A DNA stretch of 64,000 nucleotides from Cohnella kolymensis (GCF_000829465.1 NZ_JXAL01000022.1:62001-126000), one strand, 5' to 3'. Numbered from the stretch's first letter, positions 46,590 to 54,572 are shown. The notes: a model not told the origin generated them from the sequence alone. Translations and numbers: made by a program.

Positions 46590-47239
46590 CAGAAGAGACA
46601 CTTTTCACGAAGCGATTAATTATTGTGGGCGCTGGCGGGTTGGCACGAATGATATACAGCTGGCTTCCCGATTTTAGCGGATACCAAGAAGCATGGGAGC
46701 CGGCGGGATTTCTTAGTGACAGATTGGATGATCTGCAAGGTTACGATTACGAACTCCCTATTCTAGGAACTATTGGGGATTACCAGCCAGAGCCGAATGA
46801 TCAGCTTGTCATGGCCATAGCGGAACCGAGAAGTAAACTATCCATCGGCGAATCACTTGAAAGGCGGGGAGCCAAGTTTACTAGTCTTATTCATCCGACG
46901 GCGATAATCGGAAAAAATGTGAAATTCGGCCGTGGATGCGTGATTTGTCCCAGAGCAGTTTTAACCTGTGATATCCGGATGGGCAGCTTCGTACTGGTAA
47001 ACCTGGCCGTTACGATTGGACATGATGTACGGATCGGAGATGGGTGCACGATTAACGCCCATGCGGATGTTACCGGGTTTACCGAGCTTGGAATAGGCGT
47101 TTTTCTCGGAAGCCATGCGGTGGTGACGCCAAGTGTGAAGGCGAAGGATTATACCAAGATCGGCGCCGGCAGCGTCGCCATAAGAACCGTACCGCCAGGT
47201 ATCTCGATATTCGGAGTCCCTGGCAAAAGAATTAATTGA
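46586..47239 (+). CDS. epsM: NeuD/PglD-like hexapeptide acyltransferase (EpsM-like)
   Basis: The 217-residue protein has a Rossmann-like N-terminal domain ('RLIIVGAGGLARMIYSWL') and a left-handed beta-helix C-terminal domain with 'IHPTAIIGKNVKFGRGCVICPRAVL' and the catalytic His in 'VTIGHDVRIGDG'. PglD and EpsM N-acetylate UDP-4-amino sugars with acetyl-CoA. Here it is coupled to an ACP gene, so it could use an acyl-ACP, as an inference, giving a non-acetyl N-acyl group. It is the last gene before a strong terminator. Confidence 0.87.
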   Translation: MTEETLFTKRLIIVGAGGLARMIYSWLPDFSGYQEAWEPAGFLSDRLDDLQGYDYELPILGTIGDYQPEPNDQLVMAIAEPRSKLSIGESLERRGAKFTSLIHPTAIIGKNVKFGRGCVICPRAVLTCDIRMGSFVLVNLAVTIGHDVRIGDGCTINAHADVTGFTELGIGVFLGSHAVVTPSVKAKDYTKIGAGSVAIRTVPPGISIFGVPGKRIN

Positions 47240-47245
47240 CCCGAG

Positions 47246-47277
47246 GGAGCCGTAACAGCGGCTCCTTTATTTATTTT
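47246..47277 (+). terminator. Terminator of the eps/acyl operon
   Basis: GGAGCCG / CGGCTCC with a 6-nt loop, followed by TTTATTTATTTT, begins 6 nt after the EpsM-like stop. It marks the end of the 42-kb collinear gene run. Confidence 0.88.
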
Positions 47278-47440
47278 CAATTTTACGGATGTTTCTCTCG
47301 TGAGACATTATCTTCTGAAATAACTGTTCTCTCATTTTCCTGTCAACGCAATCATTATACAGAATGTAGTTATACCGGCGCAGAACCTTAAGATAATAAA
47401 GCTTAGCTTTTCTAGCGCCAATGGTCACAAATATGTACAT
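47267..47440 (-). CDS. 57-residue small basic protein divergent from sinR
   Basis: On the minus strand AGGAGGT lies 9 nt before an ATG that opens a 57-codon frame. The product is basic and helical, with 'MYIFVTIGARKAKLYYLKVL' at the start and a charged C-terminus. It does not resemble SinI. No family is known to me. The 3' end runs into the eps terminator, which could serve both directions. The strong ribosome site and location 126 nt from sinR make it a credible small gene, possibly linked to SinR control. Confidence 0.42.
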   Translation of the reverse strand: MYIFVTIGARKAKLYYLKVLRRYNYILYNDCVDRKMREQLFQKIMSHERNIRKIENK

Positions 47441-47565
47441 CTCTTGATGACCTCCTAAGTAAGACCTCGGTATGACAAGAGCCTAGAGGGGGAGTAGGGA
47501 GGTTGAGTGGACTAAGCAATCTTGCCAATCGTGTTTCGGCGGGGTGAGGTGAGGTGGGATAAATT

Positions 47566-47916
47566 ATGATTGGCCATAATATATATAGAATCCGAAAAGA
47601 AAGGGGACTGACACTATCGGATCTTTCAGAGCGAACCGGTATTTCCAAGTCCTACCTAAGCAATATTGAAAGAAATCTGAAACAGAATCCCTCTATTCAA
47701 GTTATGGAGAAGATTGCTTTCGTATTAAAGGTGGATCTCAAGACTTTACTTAAAGTCACGACAGATAATGAGATCAAACTGCCGTTTGATAAAGAATGGT
47801 TTGATTTTATGGCTGCACTGATCGAGACAGGCATCGATAAACAACAGATCCATCAATATAAGATATTAGTTGAATTTCTCAAATGGTACAACGAAACAAA
47901 GCTTATTAAGAAATAA
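47566..47916 (+). CDS. sinR: SinR-type master regulator of biofilm formation
   Basis: The 116-residue protein aligns with B. subtilis SinR along its length. The XRE helix-turn-helix (residues 5-60) holds 'KSYLSNIERNLKQNPSIQV', almost the same as SinR, and the C-terminal SIN dimerisation domain is recognisable in 'DKEWFDFMAALIETGIDKQQ'. SinR represses eps and matrix genes by binding GTTCTYT repeats. Such sites occur before epsC, the KAS III operon and the gene at 48751. GAGGTGGGAT lies about 8 nt before ATG 47566. No SinI antirepressor is evident nearby. Confidence 0.92.
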   Translation: MIGHNIYRIRKERGLTLSDLSERTGISKSYLSNIERNLKQNPSIQVMEKIAFVLKVDLKTLLKVTTDNEIKLPFDKEWFDFMAALIETGIDKQQIHQYKILVEFLKWYNETKLIKK

Positions 47917-48025
47917 GCTCCTCCATGGTGGGTTCTGGTTTTTTTTTACTAGCAGGAGGACGAGCGGCGGCCGTTCGAAGTAGAGGATCTGCCGCCTGAG
48001 ATGGGCAAAACAGGGGGTGGAGCGG

Positions 48026-48355
48026 GTGAACGTGCGTAAGGTGTCAGCGATCATTCTTACCATTATAATAGCCAGTACGGTTTGGAATTTCGGTATCATG
48101 CCAACCTTTGAATCTCCAACTGCGGTACGGCCAACGGAGTCCGCCGACACTCCGAATAGCGATCCGCAAATAGCAGATGTTATCCAAAACAATCCGGAAT
48201 TTGCAGAGCAATTGAAAAACAACCCCCAGTTGGCGGAAATCGCCAAAAACCGTCCGGATTTGGTAGAACGCGCGAGGAATAATCCAAGTCTACTAGAATA
48301 TGCGAGAAAGCACCCCGAGCTTGCGAAACGCTATTTGAGTATGTTCGGTCAATAG
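48026..48355 (+). CDS. Membrane-anchored protein with 11-residue Asn-Asn-Pro repeats
   Basis: An N-terminal hydrophobic segment (about residues 5-24) is followed by a Pro/Thr/Ser linker and four to five repeats of an 11-12 residue unit of the form N-N/R/H-P-x-L-A/V-E-x-A-K/R, e.g. 'NNPQLAEIAKN' and 'NRPDLVERARN'. The repeats should form short helices. GTG 48026 is chosen for the AGGGGGTGG upstream; GTG 48017 is possible. It follows sinR by 110 nt. I do not know the family; a structural or interaction role outside the membrane is inferred. Confidence 0.65.
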   Translation: MNVRKVSAIILTIIIASTVWNFGIMPTFESPTAVRPTESADTPNSDPQIADVIQNNPEFAEQLKNNPQLAEIAKNRPDLVERARNNPSLLEYARKHPELAKRYLSMFGQ

Positions 48356-48481
48356 GAATGATCGAAATCTCCCCGTCGGATACCTGCAACTTTCTTTTGC
48401 AGAAGCATCATAGGCTATAACCGATGGGGATCCCCAAACACTCCGCGCATTGTCCCTCTCCTGCTCTCGCACATTCCTCAA

Positions 48482-48673
48482 TTAATACAGTTTCCTGACG
48501 ATAGAAGTACAGATCTTTAAAATAGCGCACACAGTAAGAAACAGAGTCACGAAAATACATGCGACCAGTATCAGTGACAACACGATGCCCAGATATTTGA
48601 TTTCCATCCACCCCAATGCAATAAATACATACGGCCGAATGAATAGGAAAATTTCCATCAGTATCTCCCGCAA
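48482..48673 (-). CDS. Small membrane protein, two helices
   Basis: The 63-residue frame (TTG 48673, GGAGG 8 nt upstream) or its 58-residue form (ATG 48658) has two strongly hydrophobic segments, about residues 8-23 and 29-52, and a basic end 'SIVRKLY'. It lies on the minus strand directly behind the secreted protein gene at 48751. No known family; could be a small membrane peptide of the matrix regulon. Confidence 0.5.
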   Translation of the reverse strand: MREILMEIFLFIRPYVFIALGWMEIKYLGIVLSLILVACIFVTLFLTVCAILKICTSIVRKLY

Positions 48674-48700
48674 AGAAGTTCCTCCCGCAACCTTACATAA

Positions 48701-48737
48701 CGAATGCCCCCTCGTACATACGTAGAGGCGGCATTCG
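48701..48737 (-). terminator. Hairpin after the secreted-protein gene
   Basis: CGAATGCC / GGCATTCG forms an 8-bp stem extended by CCTC/GAGG. It lies just past the stop of the minus-strand gene at 48751. The T run is weak. Confidence 0.55.
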
Positions 48738-48750
48738 GGTACAAGGTCAA

Positions 48751-49773
48751 TTATTCGCCATAAGTTGCGTAAATCTTGTTTTGGATGTAATTGTTAATAT
48801 ACTGCTCGATTTTCAATTCGACATTTACTTTCCCGAAGAAGCCGTATTTCCGCAGCAATTCACAGATCCGTACTGCTTCATCTCTTAATCTTTCTCTAAG
48901 CTGTACCAAATCAATTGCAGGCACTTTTACGGTTGTGCTTACGTCTGAGGTGTTTCCTGCCGCATCAGTGAGCGAATATGTAATCGTATATACACGGCCT
49001 TGCCCTTTGATTGAGCTTTCTGCGCGTAAATTGAATGCCGTATCGTTCGTGCCGAATTGTGCTTCTTGAATGTCATTAGGCTGATCGAAAAATCCTAACC
49101 CACGATCGGGTTCGTTGCTGTTAATTGATTTTAATTGCACCGCAACTTCTTTACCCGAGTCATCGGACGCGTTGATCGTTACATGAATGGGTACCATGCG
49201 ATGATTCGGCGTGGTGAGCACCGGTTGATCAACGGAAATCACCGCCTGTGGAGGCGTTGTGTCAGCCGTTGGAAACCGCTTCACATATTCAAAATATCCC
49301 TCCCAGTTTGACCCGGTAAGCGGAACCCCTCTGCCCCAAGCATTCACCAACTCACCGTTTGCATTTTGAATCACGGCATGTACGGTGAGCACGGTCAAAT
49401 TGGGATCTAAATTCTCGTAACTTAACTGATCTGTTGTTTCCAAGGTATTCGATGTGAAGTACTTGCTGACTGCAAGTTGTCCGTTTTGCGGAGTGTCCCC
49501 CGGATGGATTGGAAAACGGGATACATCATTCCCCACTGCAAGGTGATACTCCACCATTTTGGTTAAATTGGACCAGAGATAAGTTCTTATAATAAGATTT
49601 GAGTCGTCATTACTCACTCTGACAGCTCCAATTTGTGTGTTGCCGGCGACTAACTCAATCAAGGAATGATCATAAAATTCGGCACCTCTTGCCTGCGTCG
49701 CAGCAGATGCTGAAACAGTGAATACACCCATAATGAGCGTGATAGCTAATAATAATGCAAAACCTTTCTTCAA
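48751..49773 (-). CDS. Secreted protein with Ig-like domain, likely SinR-controlled matrix protein
   Basis: A TTG start at 49773 (AGGTGAT upstream) gives a clean signal peptide, 'KKGFALLLAITLIMGVFTVSASA'-like, cut near residue 24. The N-terminal domain (about 25-180) is beta-rich and unrecognised; residues 190-295 look like a bacterial Ig-like domain ('TTPPQAVISVDQPVL', 'YSLTDAAGNTSDVSTTVKV'); the last 50 residues are helical. The gene has its own promoter and a SinR-type palindrome identical to the one before epsC. It is not clearly TasA or TapA, but regulation suggests an extracellular matrix role. Confidence 0.75.
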   Translation of the reverse strand: MKKGFALLLAITLIMGVFTVSASAATQARGAEFYDHSLIELVAGNTQIGAVRVSNDDSNLIIRTYLWSNLTKMVEYHLAVGNDVSRFPIHPGDTPQNGQLAVSKYFTSNTLETTDQLSYENLDPNLTVLTVHAVIQNANGELVNAWGRGVPLTGSNWEGYFEYVKRFPTADTTPPQAVISVDQPVLTTPNHRMVPIHVTINASDDSGKEVAVQLKSINSNEPDRGLGFFDQPNDIQEAQFGTNDTAFNLRAESSIKGQGRVYTITYSLTDAAGNTSDVSTTVKVPAIDLVQLRERLRDEAVRICELLRKYGFFGKVNVELKIEQYINNYIQNKIYATYGE

Positions 49774-49878
49774 CCTTATCACCTCGTAGATAATGATTTG
49801 AACCATTACATCAATGTCGCGGTATGTATAAGCTCGGTTGCTATCAAGCCTCCTATATAGAACAAATTACAAATAAAT

Positions 49879-49894
49879 GTTCTTAATAAAGAAC
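49879..49894. promoter_or_regulatory. SinR-type palindrome before the secreted-protein gene
   Basis: Plus strand GTTCTTAATAAAGAAC, which read in gene direction is GTTCTTTATTAAGAAC, the same 16 bp as at 9792. It lies about 15 nt downstream of the -10 box. A further GTTCTAT half-site lies at 49857-49863. Confidence 0.68.
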
Positions 49895-49903
49895 AACAAT
49901 TCG

Positions 49904-49937
49904 ATTATATTATAAGCTAACCATAGCCGACACACAA
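49904..49937 (-). promoter_or_regulatory. Promoter of the secreted-protein gene
   Basis: On the minus strand TTGTGT (49937-49932) and TATAAT (49914-49909) are 17 nt apart, with a second overlapping TATAAT. The SinR-type palindrome follows downstream, as expected for a roadblock or occlusion repressor. Confidence 0.6.
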
Positions 49938-50087
49938 TAGCATATTACATTGGAACAGCATTTTTCATAGATTGTTTCTCCGCCCCCAGACCGATTCCAA
50001 AAGCATGCCGCAGACCGTAGTGCCCTCTTGACAGACTCAGTTACAATGTAAATGTTCAAAGAACTGGAAAAAGAAGGAGAGAACAAG

Positions 50088-51017
50088 ATGTCCCTCTTGG
50101 AAGTCAAAGGCTTGCGCAAGACGTTCGGATCCGTAACGGCCGTCGAAGACATCAGCTTCGCTGTGGAAGCGGGCGAGGTGTTCACGATTATCGGCCCGAA
50201 CGGCGCCGGCAAAACAACGACATTAGAAATGATCGAAGGCTTGCAGAAGCCGGATTCCGGTACGATTACGATCGATGGATTGGTGTGGGCGAAGAATACG
50301 GAAGAAATCAAATACAAAATCGGCGTCCAGCCTCAGTCCGGCGCGATGTTTGACTTGCTTACAGTTGAGGAAAATCTCGATTTGTTCGCATCATTCTATC
50401 CGAAGCCGAAGCCGGCGGCCGAGATACTCGAGATGATCAACCTGACTGACCACCGCGGCAAAAGAGTCAAATCCCTCTCGGGCGGTCAAAAGCAGCGGCT
50501 CGCGATCGGGCTGGCGATGATCAGCGATCCGGAGGTCATTTTTCTGGATGAGCCGACGACGGGACTAGATCCGCAAGCCCGCCGCAACATATGGGATATT
50601 ATCCTTAAGCTGAAAGAGCTCGGCAAAACGACGATTCTGACCACGCATTACATGGAAGAAGCCGAGAAATTGAGCGATCGCGTGTGTATCGTCGACCAAG
50701 GCCGAATCATCACGCTGGATACGCCTGCGGCGTTGATCGACCGGCTGACGAAGGAGCGGGAAGTGAGACTTTCCTTCCTCGACGGCGAACAGGCGGCGAA
50801 AGATACGGAGTGGGTTGTGCAGAACCAGCCGACCGTCGTACGGACCGAGCGTGATGGAGCGACGTTGAAGCTGTGGTCGATCCAACCGGAGGAAACGTTA
50901 TATGGCTTGTTCGGCTTTACCAAAGAGCGGGGATATCGAGTGGAACAGGTGTCCATCCGCGAGTTGAGCCTGGAAGACGTGTTCATCGCCTTCACGGGCA
51001 AGGAATGGAGGGACTGA
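50088..51017 (+). CDS. ABC-2 type exporter ATP-binding protein
   Basis: The 309-residue ATPase has Walker A 'GPNGAGKTTTLEMIEG', Q-loop 'GVQPQSGAMFDLL', signature 'LSGGQKQRLAIGLAM' and Walker B 'VIFLDEPTTGLDPQ'. Its C-terminal domain is typical of drug or lipid exporters such as the YhcH/NatA/CcmA group. ATG 50088 has AAGGAGA upstream. TTGACA at 50028 may be part of its promoter but the -10 is unclear. It pairs with the permease one nucleotide after its stop. Substrate unknown. Confidence 0.92.
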   Translation: MSLLEVKGLRKTFGSVTAVEDISFAVEAGEVFTIIGPNGAGKTTTLEMIEGLQKPDSGTITIDGLVWAKNTEEIKYKIGVQPQSGAMFDLLTVEENLDLFASFYPKPKPAAEILEMINLTDHRGKRVKSLSGGQKQRLAIGLAMISDPEVIFLDEPTTGLDPQARRNIWDIILKLKELGKTTILTTHYMEEAEKLSDRVCIVDQGRIITLDTPAALIDRLTKEREVRLSFLDGEQAAKDTEWVVQNQPTVVRTERDGATLKLWSIQPEETLYGLFGFTKERGYRVEQVSIRELSLEDVFIAFTGKEWRD

Positions 51018-51018
51018 C

Positions 51019-52118
51019 GTGAGCAACAGCAAACAATTCGCAAAATTATTCGGAGCCAGCATCAAAATGATGTTCCGCGAGAAACAAGTATGGTTCTGGA
51101 ATATCTTTTTCCCGGTCATCTTAATGGTATTATTCATGATTATTTTCGGCGGCGGAGGCAGCGACAACTTTAAAGCTTCCATCGCAGTCGTCGAGACGCA
51201 GCAGAATGCAACTTCCAACATGCTGGAGGACCAGCTTCGCCAAGTGCCGGTGTTCGAATGGAAGTCGGAACAGCCGGTAAGCGCGGAGCAAGCGGATACT
51301 TGGATCAAAGACAAAGACGTTGACGCAGTATCGTGCTGCCGGAAACGGAAGATGCGAAATCTGTGAAGCTGATCGTCAATACGGAGAATGAACGCAACAC
51401 GACTACGCTGGCGGTGTCCGGCATTCTTGACAAGCTGGCAGTGGCCGGGGCGCAGCCTGCTTTCCAGATGGAGATGAGATCCGTATCCGACGGTGCCGAA
51501 GATTTGAGTTACGTGGATTTCCTTCTGACCGGGATGATTGCCTTATCTCTTGCGCAAGGCGGCCTGTTCGGCCTGGTTGATCTGGTGGAAATGCGTCGTA
51601 AAGGGCTGCTGAAAAGACTGCAGATGACTCCTGTGAAAATGGGACTGTTCGGATTGGGCAGCATGATGGTGCGGTTCGTGCTTGGTTTGGTCCAGATTGT
51701 GATCCTTACACTAGTCGGCGTGTTCGGATTCGGCGCGAATCTGCATCTCAGCCTTCCGACTCTGCTCGTCGCCTTTTTCGTCGGGTCGCTTGCCTTTAAC
51801 GCGATCGGCTACTTGTTCTCTTCATTCAGCAAGTCGATGGAAGCTTACATGGGGCTTGCCAATATCGCGAGCTTCCTCATGATGTTCCTAAGCGGCGTGT
51901 TCTTCGCGACCAACACTTTGCCGGAGTGGCTGCAGCCTGTTACGCAAGCGATGCCTCTCACCTATTTCGTCAACGTGATGCGGGATGGAATGGTTTACGG
52001 CAGCGGGATAGCCTCATTAGAATTCTGGCTGGCTATCGGAGTGCTCGCCGTGTGGGGTGCGGTAGCATTCGCCATCGGCGCAACGATCTACAAGAAAGCA
52101 AAGGTAGAGGTACGTTAA
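51019..52118 (+). pseudogene. ABC-2 type permease, one frameshift
   Basis: The N-terminal part has a membrane helix after 'FGASIKMMFREKQVWFWNIFFPVILMV' and a soluble loop; the second part has five helices including 'FLLTGMIALSLAQGGLFGLVDL'. One base is missing near 51325-51331; adding one gives 'DVDAVIVLPETEDAKSVK', a smooth join. The product would be about 366 residues, normal for a NatB/YhgE-like permease. GTG start with GGAGG 7 nt upstream. Probably a sequence error. Confidence 0.85.
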
Positions 52119-52646
52119 GTGGATAACAAACCGGCAGATTCGAATGAAGTGATAATAAAAAGCGAATGGAAGAAGAAAATAATTGCACTTGTAGTCGTTC
52201 TCTTAGCAGTCTCTGTATCGACTAGGTATTATTCTGTTCACTTATCCGCTAAAAGCGTCATTCCACACTCAACTCAAATAGAAAGAATCTATTTTAGTTA
52301 CCTCGATGGAGGTGAAACGAATTTTTACTTGATCGAATTCAACGACAAAAATACAGAGCTTCACCAAATGATGAGTATATTTGAGTCCGTTTCGTATACG
52401 AGATCATTTGGAAGCAGAAACATAAGAAATGATGGTAAAGCGTTTATGATGATGATTTTCTATCGCGACCGTGACGGTGAACTACACGATTATGATTTAG
52501 ATATTAACGAAAAGAGCTTTATTGTAAGCGATAAGAAGAAATACAAAATGGTAGATGGGGAGAAGGAAGCTTTTGAGCGGCTATCTACATGGCTTTTAGA
52601 AAAAGGCATCAAACAGCCAATAGGAACAGTGAACAATGACAATTAG
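52119..52646 (+). CDS. Membrane-anchored hypothetical protein
   Basis: The 175-residue protein has one hydrophobic helix (about residues 20-37) and an extracellular domain rich in aromatic residues. GTG 52119 overlaps nothing but follows the permease stop immediately, with AGAGGT 7 nt upstream, so it belongs to the transporter operon. Base composition is noticeably more AT-rich than the transporter genes, which may mark separate origin. No family recognised. Confidence 0.7.
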   Translation: MDNKPADSNEVIIKSEWKKKIIALVVVLLAVSVSTRYYSVHLSAKSVIPHSTQIERIYFSYLDGGETNFYLIEFNDKNTELHQMMSIFESVSYTRSFGSRNIRNDGKAFMMMIFYRDRDGELHDYDLDINEKSFIVSDKKKYKMVDGEKEAFERLSTWLLEKGIKQPIGTVNNDN

Positions 52647-52748
52647 AACTCGTTAGTAACCGACAGTTCAGTTAGACTCGTCTTCTATATCACTGTAACC
52701 AGGTCAATTCCGATCCCTATGTAAATGATGTGATTTTGCGACGCTGGG

Positions 52749-53204
52749 TTAATAAATTGAACAATTCCAGAAGCGACACGAAAGTTTATCCATCGCGTTG
52801 CTGAACTGCTTCATTAGAAGCGGTTTCTGTTTGTCATGCGACCAATAGATAACAATTACGTTTTTCTTCTGTCGCATGTGGGGAAATGAACCTTCAAATT
52901 TTGGCAAGGAGTTTCCATCAGATTTATCAAACTGTTCTCTCGCCTCGGTTGAATCGAATGTTTGCACAAAAACATACTCAGGGTTTTCCATAGAAGCTGT
53001 GGGGAGACCAATCTTGAACACTGACGGGTTGTCTCCGTTGACGTCAATCGGAGCCGGTGTGCCCACGGTTATCTGCGTCACTTCCAAGCCCTCCTTCTCA
53101 AGGACTGCACGCACATCGCGAGCCGTAATTGTGCTGTCTGAACAAGCAGCTAATAAAAGAACAAGCACAAAAAATGTGACATAGAGTAATGTATACTTCT
53201 TCAT
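52749..53204 (-). CDS. Small lipoprotein, unknown function
   Basis: A signal peptide with lipobox 'LLLAACSDS' (Cys 21) marks a 151-residue lipoprotein. The rest is beta-rich with no motif I know. GAGGAGG lies 6-7 nt before the ATG. The final ten residues, 'SCRFWNCSIY', differ in character from the rest and might reflect a small frame error near the end. Confidence 0.72.
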   Translation of the reverse strand: MKKYTLLYVTFFVLVLLLAACSDSTITARDVRAVLEKEGLEVTQITVGTPAPIDVNGDNPSVFKIGLPTASMENPEYVFVQTFDSTEAREQFDKSDGNSLPKFEGSFPHMRQKKNVIVIYWSHDKQKPLLMKQFSNAMDKLSCRFWNCSIY

Positions 53205-53342
53205 TGCTGGCCTCCTCTAAGAAGTAATGGTAGGTCAAATAATAGCCCTCTCTAGTAGGGACGTGTTGTCAATCTGCTTTGTTTCCTTAAACTTCCAGTT
53301 ACTTCAATAACAGATCAACAACAAAGTTTAACAGTGCCTTCA

Positions 53343-53371
53343 ACGAAAAAGACGCCTTAATTGGCGTCTTT
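53343..53371 (-). terminator. Terminator overlapping the end of the minus-strand gene at 53357
   Basis: AAAGACGCC / GGCGTCTTT forms a 9-bp stem with a 6-nt loop that contains the stop codon; a T run follows on the minus strand. Confidence 0.8.
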
Positions 53372-53917
53372 CTTCATCACTTCCATTAAAGCGATTATTT
53401 TTAAGGCTTCGTATTCGTCATCCGTAAGTTTGGCCTGTAAATTCGATTTGATATTCGCTTTCTCGTTCGTGCTTAGTCCATCCTTAGCCATGTTTGCCAT
53501 CTTGGTGACTTCTCCGGTGCTGAACTTGCTCATGACCATGTCTTTTGCTTCGTCAACGGTTTTGATGGGAAATTCTTTTTTTGTTCCTGCTTTAGCCGGA
53601 CTATTTGCTGCTTCTGGTTTGTTTGTTTTCGCTGGTTTGTTTGCATAAGGTTGCGTATTTTTCGATGAATCTTGCTTAGTTTGAATGGTATCAATTGAAA
53701 GTTGCGGGAGTACCTTCTTTACTTCTTCTTCACTAAAGTTATCTTTAATGATTTTTTGAATTTCCGGGTCGTTCTTTAACTTTTCAACATCTTCCGGTTT
53801 AACGATGTCTTGTTGTAATTGGCCCATTATTTTATTCGATACATAGTCCGTTCCGACCTTATATCCAATCAATCCGATTGCTAGGACAGCAACGATTGTT
53901 ATCATCCATTTTTTCAC
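53357..53917 (-). CDS. Membrane-anchored hypothetical protein with Lys/Ala/Pro linker
   Basis: A GTG at 53917 preceded by AGGTGAT gives 186 residues: one N-terminal helix (about 5-23), a helical region with 'DVEKLKNDPEIQKIIKDN', a low-complexity Lys/Ala/Pro/Thr linker (about 85-115) and a helical C-terminal domain. The C-terminal part has 'TVDEAKDMVMSKFSTGEV'. No known family; similar proteins are common in Paenibacillus as I recall. The extended upstream frame lacks a ribosome site and is not used. Confidence 0.68.
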   Translation of the reverse strand: MKKWMITIVAVLAIGLIGYKVGTDYVSNKIMGQLQQDIVKPEDVEKLKNDPEIQKIIKDNFSEEEVKKVLPQLSIDTIQTKQDSSKNTQPYANKPAKTNKPEAANSPAKAGTKKEFPIKTVDEAKDMVMSKFSTGEVTKMANMAKDGLSTNEKANIKSNLQAKLTDDEYEALKIIALMEVMKKDAN

Positions 53918-54057
53918 GATATCACCTGCAGTTTTCTTTGTATTATAACATATCTCGGCGTTTTTAAGCCGGCGCCACAGTCTGACAAACTTTGCAAGTA
54001 ACATTTGCTACGATAGGAAGGAGTCATGTGGTGTAAACATTATAGGGAGGCTTCACT

Positions 54058-54510
54058 GTGGAGAAACTCAGTCAATCGGATCTTGAAACCATTGCGCAGG
54101 ACCTGGTGAGTAAAAGAAAGTACTTGATGACGGTTTACTTGGAAAAAGCGAAAGAGATCGAAGACACACTGAACAAACTCTCGACACAAATCAGCTCATT
54201 AGGCATCAAAAACGAAGATATTAAAAGTGAAGATATAAACGTCATCAAGTTTAAGTACTGGGTTTTATCTTCCATAGTGGATGTCTCGGGTATTACGCAA
54301 TTATTGAATGAATTGGAAGACTGGCGCGACAACATCACCGAACATGAAGACCAAACGATGCTGTCGAAGATAATCAAACTGCTTGAGCTGGATAATTGCA
54401 AAGATATCTACGTATACATCAAGAAAATTGATGTAGCCATACGGGAGTTAGACATAGCATCAGGAAAATCGCAAGATACTGTGTCAGGCAGAAGAGTCGC
54501 TCATTTATGA
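54058..54510 (+). CDS. Hypothetical helical cytoplasmic protein
   Basis: The 150-residue product is rich in Lys, Glu, Leu and Ile and seems fully helical, with heptad-like spacing in residues 20-50. No signal or motif is seen. GGGAGG lies 7 nt before the GTG. Its stop codon lies inside a strong terminator, so it is probably monocistronic. Function unknown. Confidence 0.7.
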   Translation: MEKLSQSDLETIAQDLVSKRKYLMTVYLEKAKEIEDTLNKLSTQISSLGIKNEDIKSEDINVIKFKYWVLSSIVDVSGITQLLNELEDWRDNITEHEDQTMLSKIIKLLELDNCKDIYVYIKKIDVAIRELDIASGKSQDTVSGRRVAHL

Positions 54511-54527
54511 GCGGCTTTTTGTGTTTT
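54496..54527 (+). terminator. Rho-independent terminator of the 54058 gene
   Basis: GTCGCTCAT / ATGAGCGGC (one G-U pair) with a 2-nt loop region, followed by TTTTTGTGTTTT. Confidence 0.85.
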
Positions 54528-54572
54528 CAGGTAAAATATATCTAACTTCACTCAAGACAGGTGGGATCAGAT

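Noticed and set aside
47326..47332. SinR half-site GTTCTCT upstream of sinR
   Set aside because: A lone 7-mer inside a possible coding frame without an inverted partner; not enough to call autoregulation.
47267..47440. SinI antirepressor
   Set aside because: Length fits by chance but the SIN-interaction helix pattern is absent; it is kept only as an unknown small protein.
47917..47950. Terminator after sinR at the T9 run
   Set aside because: The T run is present, but the stem before it is only 3-5 bp.
48414..48450. 11-residue peptide on the minus strand with a good ribosome site
   Set aside because: Too short to judge and not supported by a promoter or terminator.
50028..50056. Promoter with TTGACA before the ABC-2 operon
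   Set aside because: The -35 box is perfect but no convincing -10 lies at the right distance.
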